From: JBDIBA01 sp039812705
Lineage (GTDB): Bacteria > Actinomycetota > Acidimicrobiia > Acidimicrobiales > JBBSGY01
Direction of reading: 5' to 3'
NCBI GenBank assembly: GCA_039812705.1
Contig: JBDIBA010000020.1
Span: 1 to 35,703 of the forward strand
DNA: 35,703 bases
The number at the start of each line of letters is the position of its first letter. The stretch's first letter is position 1. The notes beneath the pieces are model-generated. The model made no database searches and was not told where the DNA came from. It was given only the letters and a program-made list of their open reading frames with translations. Shown piece by piece: positions 26,372 through 33,679 of the stretch. The position numbers and the translations under genes are program-made.

Positions 26372-27013
26372 TTAAGAAGCAGTACCGCTGGACGCTTGCG
26401 GGATGGCCGCAAGTTCACGTGTGGTCAGTACGTCGTCGATAATTCCGTATGCCTTGGCATCATTCGCTGAAAGGATGAAGTCGCGGTCTGTGTCCTTTTG
26501 GACCTGAGCGACATCTTTTCCAGTGTCAATTGCCAACATGTTGTTGAGCAGGTCTCGCATGCGAAGGATTTCCTTGGCTTGCAGCTCAAGATCGGACGCC
26601 TGCGCATATCCGCTGCCGCCGTACGGCTGGTGCAACAACACACGACTGTGTGGCAGTGCGAAACGCTTGCCCTTTGCACCACCGGCGAGCAAGACCGCTG
26701 CTGCCGATGCGGCCTGGCCCATACAGAAGGTAGAAACCTCAGCCTTGATGTATTTCATGGTGTCGTAAATGGCGAACAGGCCTGTGATCTCGCCGCCAGG
26801 GCTGTTGATGTACAGGTTGATGTCGCGGTCAGGGTTCTCGTATTCCAAGAACATCATTTGCGCGCAAACGAGGTTTGCCACTTCATCGTTGATTGGCGTG
26901 CCAATGAAGATGATGTGCTCGCGGAGCAGACGTGAGTAAAGGTCATAAGCGCGCTCACCGCGGTTGCTGGATTCGACGACAGTCGGAACCAGGTAGTTGT
27001 AGATGGGCTCCAT
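26372..27013 (-). CDS. clpP: ATP-dependent Clp protease, proteolytic subunit ClpP
   Basis: The 213-residue serine protease has Ser103 in GQAASAAAVLL, His128 in LLHQP and the catalytic Asp in the DTDRDF stretch (about 174-179). ATG 27013 is chosen because AAGGGAAGG precedes it at 6-base spacing; the in-frame sequence upstream up to 27118 overlaps the end of tig. Many actinobacteria have two tandem clpP genes here (clpP1-clpP2), while this locus has one. A second copy, if any, must lie elsewhere. Confidence 0.97.
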   Translation of the reverse strand: MEPIYNYLVPTVVESSNRGERAYDLYSRLLREHIIFIGTPINDEVANLVCAQMMFLEYENPDRDINLYINSPGGEITGLFAIYDTMKYIKAEVSTFCMGQAASAAAVLLAGGAKGKRFALPHSRVLLHQPYGGSGYAQASDLELQAKEILRMRDLLNNMLAIDTGKDVAQVQKDTDRDFILSANDAKAYGIIDDVLTTRELAAIPQASSGTAS

Positions 27014-27098
27014 GTGCTTGCCTTCCCTTGACTGTTCTTGCGTTGGAATAACGATTGTTAGTTGTTGGCGCCGATCGGCTGAAATTGCTTTCGGCGCC

Positions 27099-28466
27099 TT
27101 ACGATTCGTTCGAGTCATCGGAAGCTTCTTCTTCCGAATCGTCTGATTTCAGTAGAGAGCGATCAACTTGATTGCCGTCTGCGTCCACCACTTCGACGTT
27201 GTCCATCAGCCACTCGAGGGCCTTGGATTTGCAGATGTCTGAGCGTATCGCAGGCAGCTGTTCTGCGCGCTCCAAGGTCTTGCGTAATTGGTTGGGCTTT
27301 TGTCCCAATTGTCCGGCAAGAAGCTTGATTTCGTCTTCGACTTCTTCATCAGAAGCGTCGATGTTTCGCTCTTTTGCAAGAGCGCGCAAAGCAAGGTCTG
27401 CCCGAACAGAAGAAACGGCGGCTTCGCGCAGCTGACCAACAAAGACATCTTGGTTTTGTCCGGTCATATCAAGGAACTGTTGCAACTGCATGCCCTGCTG
27501 TTGCAGGCGGTATGTGATCTCGCGAAGCTGACGTTGCATTTCGGTGTCAATCAAGGCTTCGGGTAGTTCGTCTTGAACCAACTCGCTAATTGCCTCGATG
27601 GTTGCACCGCGCAGATTTTGTGACGCCTGTTGAGCGCGAACGCTGCGTAGTCGCTGCGCAATGTCTTCGCGCAATTCGTCGAGAGTCTCAAACTCTGAAA
27701 CTTCGTTTGCCCACTCGTCGTTCAGCTCGGGAAGAACAAGTTCGTTGATGGCCTTCACTTCAACACGAAAATCAACAGTGATTTCGTCTTCGGCATTTGT
27801 TGAAGGCACCTGCGATGTGAACTCCAAAACATCGCCGACGCTCGAACCGGCGACCTTCTCGTCGAAGTCCTTGCCTAGCGCCTGCATGCCCGAACCGACC
27901 TTGTATGAATAGTCGGTTGTGTTGAGACCGGGAACGGGCTGACCGTTGTCGGTGGCGGCGAGGTCGATGGTTGCAAAGTCGCCTTCCTTTGCAGCACGCT
28001 CGACGGATTCAAGTTCGCCCGACTGCTCGCGCATGCGTTGGATTTGCGCGTCGATGTCTTCGTCGCTTGGCTGAGGGTTGGGAACCGTCACTTGCAGGCC
28101 GTCGTAACCGGCAATTGACGGCGTGGGGCGCACTTCGACCGTGGCTTCAAATACGACCGGACCGGATTCTTGCCCCGAGACAATGTCAATCTCTGGCGCG
28201 GCGATGGCGTCCGTGTCTGTCTCTGCAAGAGCCTGGCTGTAAAAGTCAGGTAGCGAATCGTTGAGAGCCTGGTTGCGTGCGGCTTCGGTGCCTACGCGTG
28301 CCTCAATGAGACGCCGCGGCGCCTTGCCCGCGCGAAAACCCGGAATGTTCACCTGGGTTGCGATCTTCTTGAACGCCGCGTCTACGGCAGCATTCATTTC
28401 CTTTTCATCGACCTCGACGGACAGTTTTACGCGATTCGATTCGATTGACTCTGCGCTTGCTTTCAT
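27099..28466 (-). CDS. tig: Trigger factor, ribosome-associated chaperone
   Basis: The 455-residue protein has the three trigger-factor parts. The ribosome-binding domain shows KIATQVNIPGFRAGKAPRRLIEARVG, with the signature GFRxGKAP. The central PPIase domain (about 150-240) includes GDFATIDLAATDNG. The helical C-terminal chaperone domain is Gln/Glu-rich and ends in an acidic tail. It folds nascent chains at the tunnel exit. I chose ATG 28466 (MKASAESIES) because it matches the family N-terminus; ATG 28481 and an upstream TTG have no Shine-Dalgarno either. The tig-clpP-clpX order is conserved. Confidence 0.95.
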   Translation of the reverse strand: MKASAESIESNRVKLSVEVDEKEMNAAVDAAFKKIATQVNIPGFRAGKAPRRLIEARVGTEAARNQALNDSLPDFYSQALAETDTDAIAAPEIDIVSGQESGPVVFEATVEVRPTPSIAGYDGLQVTVPNPQPSDEDIDAQIQRMREQSGELESVERAAKEGDFATIDLAATDNGQPVPGLNTTDYSYKVGSGMQALGKDFDEKVAGSSVGDVLEFTSQVPSTNAEDEITVDFRVEVKAINELVLPELNDEWANEVSEFETLDELREDIAQRLRSVRAQQASQNLRGATIEAISELVQDELPEALIDTEMQRQLREITYRLQQQGMQLQQFLDMTGQNQDVFVGQLREAAVSSVRADLALRALAKERNIDASDEEVEDEIKLLAGQLGQKPNQLRKTLERAEQLPAIRSDICKSKALEWLMDNVEVVDADGNQVDRSLLKSDDSEEEASDDSNES

Positions 28467-28542
28467 ACTCGGGCTAACCATAGTTGCAACGAGCGACAAA
28501 CCGAGTCGCTTGAGATGGCCCGCCTTGCATTGGATTTGCGCC

Positions 28543-28548
28543 TACAGT
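28543..28548 (+). promoter_or_regulatory. -10-like element of tRNA-Pro
   Basis: TACAGT ends 11 bases before the tRNA 5' end, so transcription would begin a few bases upstream of the mature tRNA. The same hexamer precedes tRNA-Lys at 35615-35620 at a similar distance. No good -35 is visible at 17 bp. Confidence 0.4.
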
Positions 28549-28559
28549 GGCACGTCGAT

Positions 28560-28636
28560 CGGGATGTGGCGCAGCTTGGTAGCGCACCTGTTTTGGGAAC
28601 AGGGGGTCGCAGGTTCAAATCCTGTCATCCCGACCA
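28560..28636 (+). tRNA. tRNA-Pro (anticodon UGG)
   Basis: The acceptor arms CGGGATG and CATCCCG pair fully, followed by A73 and an encoded CCA. The D arm (GCGC...GCGC), the anticodon loop TTTGGGA with TGG at 34-36, and the T arm GCAGG-TTCAAAT-CCTGT are all present. A T-rich stretch (CTTTTTGTTG) follows and may end transcription. Confidence 0.97.
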
Positions 28637-28655
28637 CTTTTTGTTGTATCCGTTC

Positions 28656-28693
28656 TAATTACGGCCATGCACCCGGCTCTTAATTGCGGCCAT
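28656..28693. repeat. Pair of 13-mers upstream of the SGNH lipoprotein gene
   Basis: TAATTACGGCCAT (28656-28668) and TAATTGCGGCCAT (28681-28693) differ at one base and lie 25 bp apart. They sit between tRNA-Pro and the lipoprotein gene. The spacing of about two and a half helical turns would fit a repressor or activator site; this is inferred only from the pattern. Confidence 0.4.
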
Positions 28694-28770
28694 CAACCGA
28701 CTCGGTGGGTCACGTAAGGTTCGAGGCGCACTTCCCCGACCAACCAACGTCCAGCAATCCCGAGGTTCTC

Positions 28771-29517
28771 ATGGTCTTTCTCCGCAACATGACCCGCCTG
28801 AGGCTGTCGACGACAGCCCGTTCCGTTGCCTTAGTCATCAGCGTTGCTCTGATCGCCGCTGGCTGTTCTGCCAGCAGTCGCCAGCCGGTGAACCTTCCCC
28901 CGACGGGGCCCGAACTAAAGATCATGGCGCTTGGCGACTCGCTGACTTTTGGCGCTCGCGTGCCCGGTGGCTATCGCACTCAACTGGCCAAGCGCCTTGA
29001 GGCCAAGGGGAACCGGTTTGTGTTTGTTGGTTCGCAAAGCGATGACCAGGCGCCGAACAATGCCCGCATCCATGAGGGGCACACCGGCTACTGGATCAAG
29101 AACATCAACGAGTACGACGAAGAATGGTTAAAGGCTCAACCGGACATCATTGTGCTGACCGCGGGCACCAACGACATCTTGAAAAACGTTGGCGCCGACG
29201 CGCCTGCGGCCATGGGCGCGCTGCTTAAATCGATCTCGGACACTGCGCCACGCGCCGAGATCGTCGTCAGCACAATTCCGCCGCTTCGCGATTTTCAACC
29301 GCAAGTCGATGCCTACAACCAAGCGCTCCCGGGTGTTGTGGACGCCGCCGCGGCCCAAGGAATCAAGGTGAGGTTGGTCAACGCTGGACCGAGCTTTTCG
29401 GCGAAAGACCTGGACGAAGAAGGCGTCCACCCCCTTTCGATCAAGGGTTACAACGCCTTCGGCGACGCTGTCGCTGTCCCGATCAACGAGATCTACTCAA
29501 AAATCAAAAGCTCCTAA
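28771..29517 (+). CDS. SGNH/GDSL-family hydrolase, lipoprotein
   Basis: The 248-residue protein has a lipoprotein signal peptide with lipobox LIAAGC (Cys32), so it is anchored in the membrane facing outwards. The SGNH blocks are ALGDSLTFG with nucleophile Ser57, GHTGYW (Gly near 103-106), LTAGTNDIL with Asn134, and EEGVHPL with His220. In block V the residue three before the His is Glu217, where Asp is usual (DxxH). Likely substrates are esters of lipids or carbohydrates. ATG 28771 is chosen because GAGG lies about 6 bases upstream and gives a proper signal peptide. A longer frame from 28684 would bury the signal peptide. Confidence 0.9.
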   Translation: MVFLRNMTRLRLSTTARSVALVISVALIAAGCSASSRQPVNLPPTGPELKIMALGDSLTFGARVPGGYRTQLAKRLEAKGNRFVFVGSQSDDQAPNNARIHEGHTGYWIKNINEYDEEWLKAQPDIIVLTAGTNDILKNVGADAPAAMGALLKSISDTAPRAEIVVSTIPPLRDFQPQVDAYNQALPGVVDAAAAQGIKVRLVNAGPSFSAKDLDEEGVHPLSIKGYNAFGDAVAVPINEIYSKIKSS

Positions 29518-29552
29518 ACCGCGGCTTTCATCTTCACTACTGCCATCTCGCT
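29514..29552 (-). pseudogene. Possible 3' remnant of a second CZB-domain gene
   Basis: Read on the minus strand this stretch encodes SEMAVVKMKAAV followed by TAG. The intact CZB gene 206 bp away ends QAIMKMKAAV then TAA, so the last six residues and the stop position agree. At DNA level 24 of 30 bases match between 29515-29544 and 29724-29753. The similarity stops just before the palindromic repeat at 29572. I read it as a leftover of a duplicated gene whose body was deleted; chance similarity cannot be excluded. Confidence 0.4.
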
Positions 29553-29571
29553 CCTTGCCCCCTCTTTTTGT

Positions 29572-29652
29572 CTTCTCGTTGACGTTACGGAGCGTTTGAT
29601 TTTCGCGACCTGGGGTTTTTCATCCAGAATCGTCCGCAACGTCAACGAGAAG
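29572..29652. repeat. Palindromic repeat element, copy 1
   Basis: The arms 29572-29591 and 29633-29652 are inverted repeats matching at 19 of 20 bases, around a core with CGCGACCTGGGG. A related copy lies at 30172-30254. Right-hand 49 bp of the two copies agree at 41 positions. The element is a small non-coding palindrome (REP- or MITE-like). Which family it belongs to cannot be told from the window. Confidence 0.75.
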
Positions 29653-29690
29653 CGCGTGGGGGCTGGTTGCGCGTGGCGCGTGGTTGGCAA

Positions 29691-29704
29691 GGCGGCAGTC
29701 CGCC
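29691..29704 (-). terminator. GC hairpin downstream of the CZB gene
   Basis: GGCGG, four bases, CCGCC form a perfect stem, extended by GGC/GCC after short bulges (29686-29710). It lies about 19 bases beyond the CZB stop on the transcribed strand. There is no T-run, so its strength as a terminator is uncertain. Confidence 0.4.
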
Positions 29705-29722
29705 AGAGCCGAATTGAGAGAC

Positions 29723-30070
29723 TTAAACAGCAGCCTTCATCTTCATGATTGCCTGCACCACGTGAGTTGAGGCATCGCCAAACTCACTGTGTGAGCCCAG
29801 AGCGACATCCTCGGTTACGTTTTCGCCAGCGTCGGCCTTGCGGATGACGTCAGCGGCAGAACGGTGAAACTTCGCGTGTTCGGTCCGCAGGTTTTGGTAG
29901 TCAGCCGAACCGCTGTACTGCGTGGCTTCCGTGTGAATCCACTGACCCAAGGGGCACTGATTGTCCAATGCAACCTTGGACGGGTCTAGCGACTGGTCGG
30001 GGTTTCTCAGGTAAACGCTGAGCTTGATCTTCCATTCGGTGTGGGCGCGAATAGCTCCATCAAAATCCAT
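29723..30070 (-). CDS. Stand-alone CZB (chemoreceptor zinc-binding) domain protein
   Basis: The 115-residue protein consists almost entirely of one CZB domain. Candidate zinc ligands follow the family's His-Cys-His-His pattern: His10 (AHTEW), Cys39 (NQCPLGQWI), His65 and His69 (EHAKFH). CZB domains usually sit at the end of chemoreceptors or diguanylate cyclases and sense zinc or oxidants such as HOCl through the zinc-bound Cys. Here no signalling domain is attached and no chemotaxis gene is nearby. ATG 30070 is chosen because GAGGAG lies about 7 bases upstream. The gene is flanked on both sides by copies of the palindromic repeat. Confidence 0.88.
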   Translation of the reverse strand: MDFDGAIRAHTEWKIKLSVYLRNPDQSLDPSKVALDNQCPLGQWIHTEATQYSGSADYQNLRTEHAKFHRSAADVIRKADAGENVTEDVALGSHSEFGDASTHVVQAIMKMKAAV

Positions 30071-30171
30071 CAAATTCTCCTCTTTGCTTCGCAAATGGTT
30101 TCGTCTTGTCGTTACTAAGTCACCGCCTGAGCCCACTCTATGCACCCCCTACTTCTGCGCTTCCCGCCGTG

Positions 30172-30254
30172 CTTCCCATTGACCTTATGGACGCGCACGG
30201 GGACGCGCGACCTGGGGTTTCTTGTTCGAAATTGTCCGTAACGTCAACGAGAAG
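30172..30254. repeat. Palindromic repeat element, copy 2
   Basis: The arms 30172-30191 and 30235-30254 are inverted repeats with 16 of 20 bases matching, around the same CGCGACCTGGGGTTT core as copy 1. It starts exactly 600 bp from copy 1 and lies about 100 bp upstream of the CZB start. Its left arm is more degenerate than that of copy 1. The remainder of 30146-30372 shows no gene. Confidence 0.7.
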
Positions 30255-30372
30255 CACTACGGGGCGCACGTCAAACGGACGGCGGACTTGCGAAGCGCGC
30301 TCACCGCGCGGAGCCAGGGTGCTGGCGAACGAAGTTCGATACCCGTCACGGAGACGAGGAGCTGAACGACTT

Positions 30373-30446
30373 TGGAGCGGGCGACGGGGATCGAACCCGC
30401 GTCATCAGTTTGGAAAACTGAGGCTCTACCATTGAGCTACACCCGC
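30373..30446 (-). tRNA. tRNA-Gly (anticodon UCC)
   Basis: On the minus strand the acceptor GCGGGTG pairs with CGCCCGC, followed by T73 and an encoded CCA. The D arm (GTAGCTCAATGGTAGAGC), the anticodon TCC in a TTTTCCAAA context, and the T arm GCGGG-TTCGATC-CCCGT are complete. A TAGAAC element about 30 bases upstream on the same strand may be its -10. Confidence 0.97.
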
Positions 30447-30481
30447 AGTTATTGCGGCAATGTTCTAGCAAACACCGCGGC

Positions 30482-31201
30482 CTAGCGCTGCGCTTGTGGC
30501 CTCACGCTGTTTGCTTCAACGAGATAAGCCTGGTGATCCAGCTGCCCAGCTCGATTCGGGTCGGTGATTCCCATGGACTCGGGGTTCAGCTGAAGCTCTT
30601 TCATGTAACCGGAGAGGTTGACCTTGTCGCCCACTGAAAGCACCGGCAGCGTCAAAGCCTCTCGCCCATCTCCCCCAACCGGGCGCATTTCAACAAAAAC
30701 CTGATCGGCCTGATTGTCTGGAATCCCCACCCAAAAGCCAACGCCCTGCACGTACTCCGTTACGGCGACATCCTGCATCTCGACGGGCTTGTCAGCAAAG
30801 GTGTCAAGCGCAGTTGCAGGTAGTGGAAACAACGGCCGACCACCCGCCAGCACGAAAGGCCTGCCCTCTCGCCCGTTCGAAAGGTTCTTGATCTCAATCG
30901 ATGGGCTGGACTGCACGGCGTCGGTGTTCCCACTGCTGCCAATAAGGCGACTGATGCCGACGACAAGCATTGCAACGATGGCCGCAACAATTACCGCGAT
31001 GACAACCGCACGGACAGGAACACGCTCGCGAACCGTTGGCCATTGAGTCTCGACGGCGCGCCCAACCCGAACCGACTGTGCCCTAACGGCGCCAAAAGCC
31101 TTTGAAGCATCCTTCCCAACATTCGACAGAACACTTTTTGCGCGATCGGGCGCCGAACCGAACGGGCTGCCACCCGACGTGCTTGTGTCCATATGACTCA
31201 T
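30482..31201 (-). CDS. Hypothetical single-pass membrane protein
   Basis: The 239-residue protein has a Ser/Gly-rich N-terminus and a basic stretch. One transmembrane helix follows (about 66-88, VVIAVIVAAIVAMLVVGI), then a globular extracytoplasmic domain rich in beta-strand-like segments (FVLAGGRPLFPLP, VGFWVGIPDNQADQVFVEMRP, VGDKVNLSGYMKEL). The VGDKVNLSGYM stretch recalls small OB- or SH3-like folds, but I do not recognise a family. ATG 31201 is preferred because GGAAGG lies 9 bases upstream; ATG 31192 is possible. It follows the PRC-barrel gene at a distance of about 115 bp on the same strand. Confidence 0.75.
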   Translation of the reverse strand: MSHMDTSTSGGSPFGSAPDRAKSVLSNVGKDASKAFGAVRAQSVRVGRAVETQWPTVRERVPVRAVVIAVIVAAIVAMLVVGISRLIGSSGNTDAVQSSPSIEIKNLSNGREGRPFVLAGGRPLFPLPATALDTFADKPVEMQDVAVTEYVQGVGFWVGIPDNQADQVFVEMRPVGGDGREALTLPVLSVGDKVNLSGYMKELQLNPESMGITDPNRAGQLDHQAYLVEANSVRPQAQR

Positions 31202-31318
31202 CAGCAAGAACCTTCCAAAGAAAAATCGAATAGCCGCAAACTTCGAACTTCTAACAGGCTACGCAAAAAGGGCCGGGCTGCCACTATTTGACAGCCCGGC
31301 CCCTTGAGTAATGCCTGA

Positions 31319-31822
31319 TTATTTTCCGTCGACCTGGTCTTCACCAAACATCGCCGCCACTTCGGCATCGTCTCGACGCCGAAGCCGAGCAACGGCCGCT
31401 TCAGGCGAAACCTCGCCGGAGGCCGCGGAACTCCCGTACTCCTGCATTGCCTCGACACCCTCTTGGGACGACTGGATGCGAGGCTGATACTTCAGTCCGT
31501 AATGACAGTAAAGGGCCTCTTCCTCTTCAACCGACAGCGAGCCATCTTCTTCCACCTTGGGTGAATTCTTGATGGCTGACTTGTCGTAAGGAAGGACGGG
31601 TCCATCGGGCCCGCGCTTCGCGCGACCGGCGGGAACAAAACAGATTCTGTTCCCAAGTAAACCGGTCTTGACTGCAAACCACTCAGGCTCAGCAGTGGCA
31701 TCGTCGACGTACACCTCAACGATTGGCCCCACCTTGTCGCCATCGATGTCATAAGCATCGCGACCAACTAATGCCTGAGGATCACGCGGCAGTTTCGGTT
31801 GTCGAGGTTTTGGTGTTTCCAC
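31319..31822 (-). CDS. PRC-barrel domain protein
   Basis: The 167-residue protein carries a PRC-barrel (about residues 15-75, LVGRDAYDIDGDKVGPIVEVYVDD and WFAVKTGLLG). A tail follows with KSAIKNSPKVEEDGSLSVEEEEALYCHYGLKY, the typical C-terminal signature of stress-related PRC proteins. A Glu/Ala-rich end with RLRRRDDAEVAAMFG completes it. PRC-barrels occur in RimM and in photosynthetic reaction centre H; this stand-alone type is of unknown function. GTG 31822 is chosen because AGGAA lies 7 bases upstream and the gene then begins 10 bp after the stop of the previous gene. A longer frame would overlap that gene. Confidence 0.9.
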   Translation of the reverse strand: METPKPRQPKLPRDPQALVGRDAYDIDGDKVGPIVEVYVDDATAEPEWFAVKTGLLGNRICFVPAGRAKRGPDGPVLPYDKSAIKNSPKVEEDGSLSVEEEEALYCHYGLKYQPRIQSSQEGVEAMQEYGSSAASGEVSPEAAVARLRRRDDAEVAAMFGEDQVDGK

Positions 31823-31832
31823 GGCTCGATTC

Positions 31833-32774
31833 CTAGAAGCCCTGCGGACGACGAGGAGCGCCGGCGCTACCACCGTTGTTCTGTCCACCGCGCGGTTGCT
31901 CGTTACGAGGCTGTTCGTTGCGCTGCTGTTCACTCCACAACGGAGACTCTGTTGTGGAACGGGCTCCGGTGTATGCAGGCGTCTCGCGAACGTCGGCGTA
32001 ACGCGAACCGGCTTCGTCACCTTCGGTCGTGGTCTGCTCGCCGCGCATCTGCTCGCGTCGCTCATCCATCCGGTCAGCCAAACGCTGCTTGGTGTCTCCA
32101 GATTCGCGGCTCACCGCACGAGTCTCGTCGGTCACACGAGCGATCGACTTTTCCCAAACGCCTTGCATCGGACGCACACCGGCGCCACCAACAGCAACAA
32201 TCGTCACACCAACAAGTGCTGCAAGGATTGCGTAGAAGATGGCGTTTGTAATTGTGCTTGCAATTTGCAGTTGATCAAGTGCAGCAAAGATTCCGACCGC
32301 AACAAACACACCACCGGCAATGTTTGCCATAGTGCGTCCATAGCTGCGAGTGCTCAATGCAACATCAACAATCTCGCGAACCGCTGTGCCAATTGCAGAT
32401 GCAACAACAATGATGACAAGCGCAGCAATCACCTTCGGCAAGTAAGAGGTAACGCTTGAAAGCAACTGCGACACCGCGTTGTTGGAGCCGAAGCTGTTAA
32501 ACGCAAGCTGCAACACAAACAGCATCACCGTGTAGAACACCAGCTTTGCCAAGACGTCCGACGCGTCGTACTGACTGCGCGCCATGAACTTGCGAATGCC
32601 ACCGCGTTCAACGGCCTTGTCAAAACCGACCCGCGTAAGCAGTTTGCTGATTGCAGTGCTCAGAACTTTTGCAATGACGTAGCCAACGCCAAGCACGACG
32701 AGGAACAGTACGAACTTTGGAACAAAGTTGGCCACCGAACTCCAAGCCGACGTAAGGCCTTCACGAAAATCCAT
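31833..32774 (-). CDS. CmpX-like membrane protein with conserved TM-helix repeats
   Basis: The 313-residue protein has about five hydrophobic helices in the first 205 residues (for example VPKFVLFLVVLGVGYVIAKVLS, LPKVIAALVIIVVASAIG and AIFYAILAALVGVTIVAVGG). The motif pairs are those of 'conserved TM helix' proteins related to the MscS pore region (CmpX type), without a full MscS beta domain. The C-terminal 100 residues are charged and Gln/Asn/Gly-rich (repeated NEQPR), probably disordered. ATG 32774 follows AGGAGATTGATT. The gene lies 10 bp before the PRC-barrel gene, and the two likely act together at the membrane. Confidence 0.88.
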   Translation of the reverse strand: MDFREGLTSAWSSVANFVPKFVLFLVVLGVGYVIAKVLSTAISKLLTRVGFDKAVERGGIRKFMARSQYDASDVLAKLVFYTVMLFVLQLAFNSFGSNNAVSQLLSSVTSYLPKVIAALVIIVVASAIGTAVREIVDVALSTRSYGRTMANIAGGVFVAVGIFAALDQLQIASTITNAIFYAILAALVGVTIVAVGGAGVRPMQGVWEKSIARVTDETRAVSRESGDTKQRLADRMDERREQMRGEQTTTEGDEAGSRYADVRETPAYTGARSTTESPLWSEQQRNEQPRNEQPRGGQNNGGSAGAPRRPQGF

Positions 32775-32899
32775 AATCAATCTCCTATTGGGTTGCAGGT
32801 GCATTACCCATTCGCGGTGATCGTAAACGCTCTAGGTGTTCGTTTGGTATTTATCCGTGTTCAAAAGATCGCTCGAGGCGTCACCTGAACCCGTCGCGG

Positions 32900-33568
32900 C
32901 TATGGAAACCGCTTGACGGGACTGGCCGTGATCCGCCGCTCGATGATCTCGATTGGCCCAGACCGCTTGTTTGCAATGGCGAAAATGTCGTCAACCGTGT
33001 CGCTAATCGCCGCGGCTCCCATTCCCGCGCCAAACCAGCGAGCAACGGTTGGGACCGTTGCAAACGCAATGCCGTGCAGAACACCCGCGGCTGCGACACC
33101 AAGCTGGTTGCCCAAGTTCGGAGAGCGCAGGGCCTGGCCTGCAGGCGGCAGCGCGTCGGTGTCATTCACTTGAGGCTGCAAGAGGCGGGCGGTCTTGCGC
33201 ATGCTCAGAGCCATGATTGCAAAATCGGCCAGGTCGATTCTGCGCGTAAGCATCGACCCGCGGCCAAAGCGCTGAACGGCAACCGCTGTCGCAACGCCTG
33301 CCACGGCACCAACCATCCCGGGCACGCGAGGATCCTTGCGAACCACACTCAGAGCCTTAGGCTTTTCGGTCGCCTGGATGTGACGAGGTTCACTAACAGG
33401 GACGACGGTGTCGTCGGTCGCCACCACTCTCTTGCCGTTGCGCGGCTGGACAATGCGACGCTGCACCTCGTGGGTGAATTGCGTGCGCTTGCGTTTTCGA
33501 TCTCGACGCAGTTGGGCAATTCGACCAGATGGCTTCGTCGATACTGCTTTGATTTTTGACAGGGCCAT
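32900..33568 (-). CDS. Hypothetical protein with basic N-terminus and two hydrophobic segments
   Basis: The 222-residue protein begins with about 80 residues rich in Arg and Lys. Small-residue hydrophobic stretches follow at about 84-100 (VPGMVGAVAGVATAVAV) and 156-190 (GVAAAGVLHGIAFATVPTVARWFGAGMGAAAI). Between them lies a linker with LADFAIMALSMRKTARLL. I recognise no family. It may be a peripheral or integral membrane protein. It lies 125 bp upstream of the CmpX-like gene on the same strand. Confidence 0.7.
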   Translation of the reverse strand: MALSKIKAVSTKPSGRIAQLRRDRKRKRTQFTHEVQRRIVQPRNGKRVVATDDTVVPVSEPRHIQATEKPKALSVVRKDPRVPGMVGAVAGVATAVAVQRFGRGSMLTRRIDLADFAIMALSMRKTARLLQPQVNDTDALPPAGQALRSPNLGNQLGVAAAGVLHGIAFATVPTVARWFGAGMGAAAISDTVDDIFAIANKRSGPIEIIERRITASPVKRFP

Positions 33569-33679
33569 CTGCTCAGTCTGGCCCGAAATTGGAGCGCTGC
33601 GATCACAGGGCTTTTACCCACGTCGGGCGGATTGTCGACGCATTTGACTACCCGGCGAACACTCCCCACAGTTGGATGC

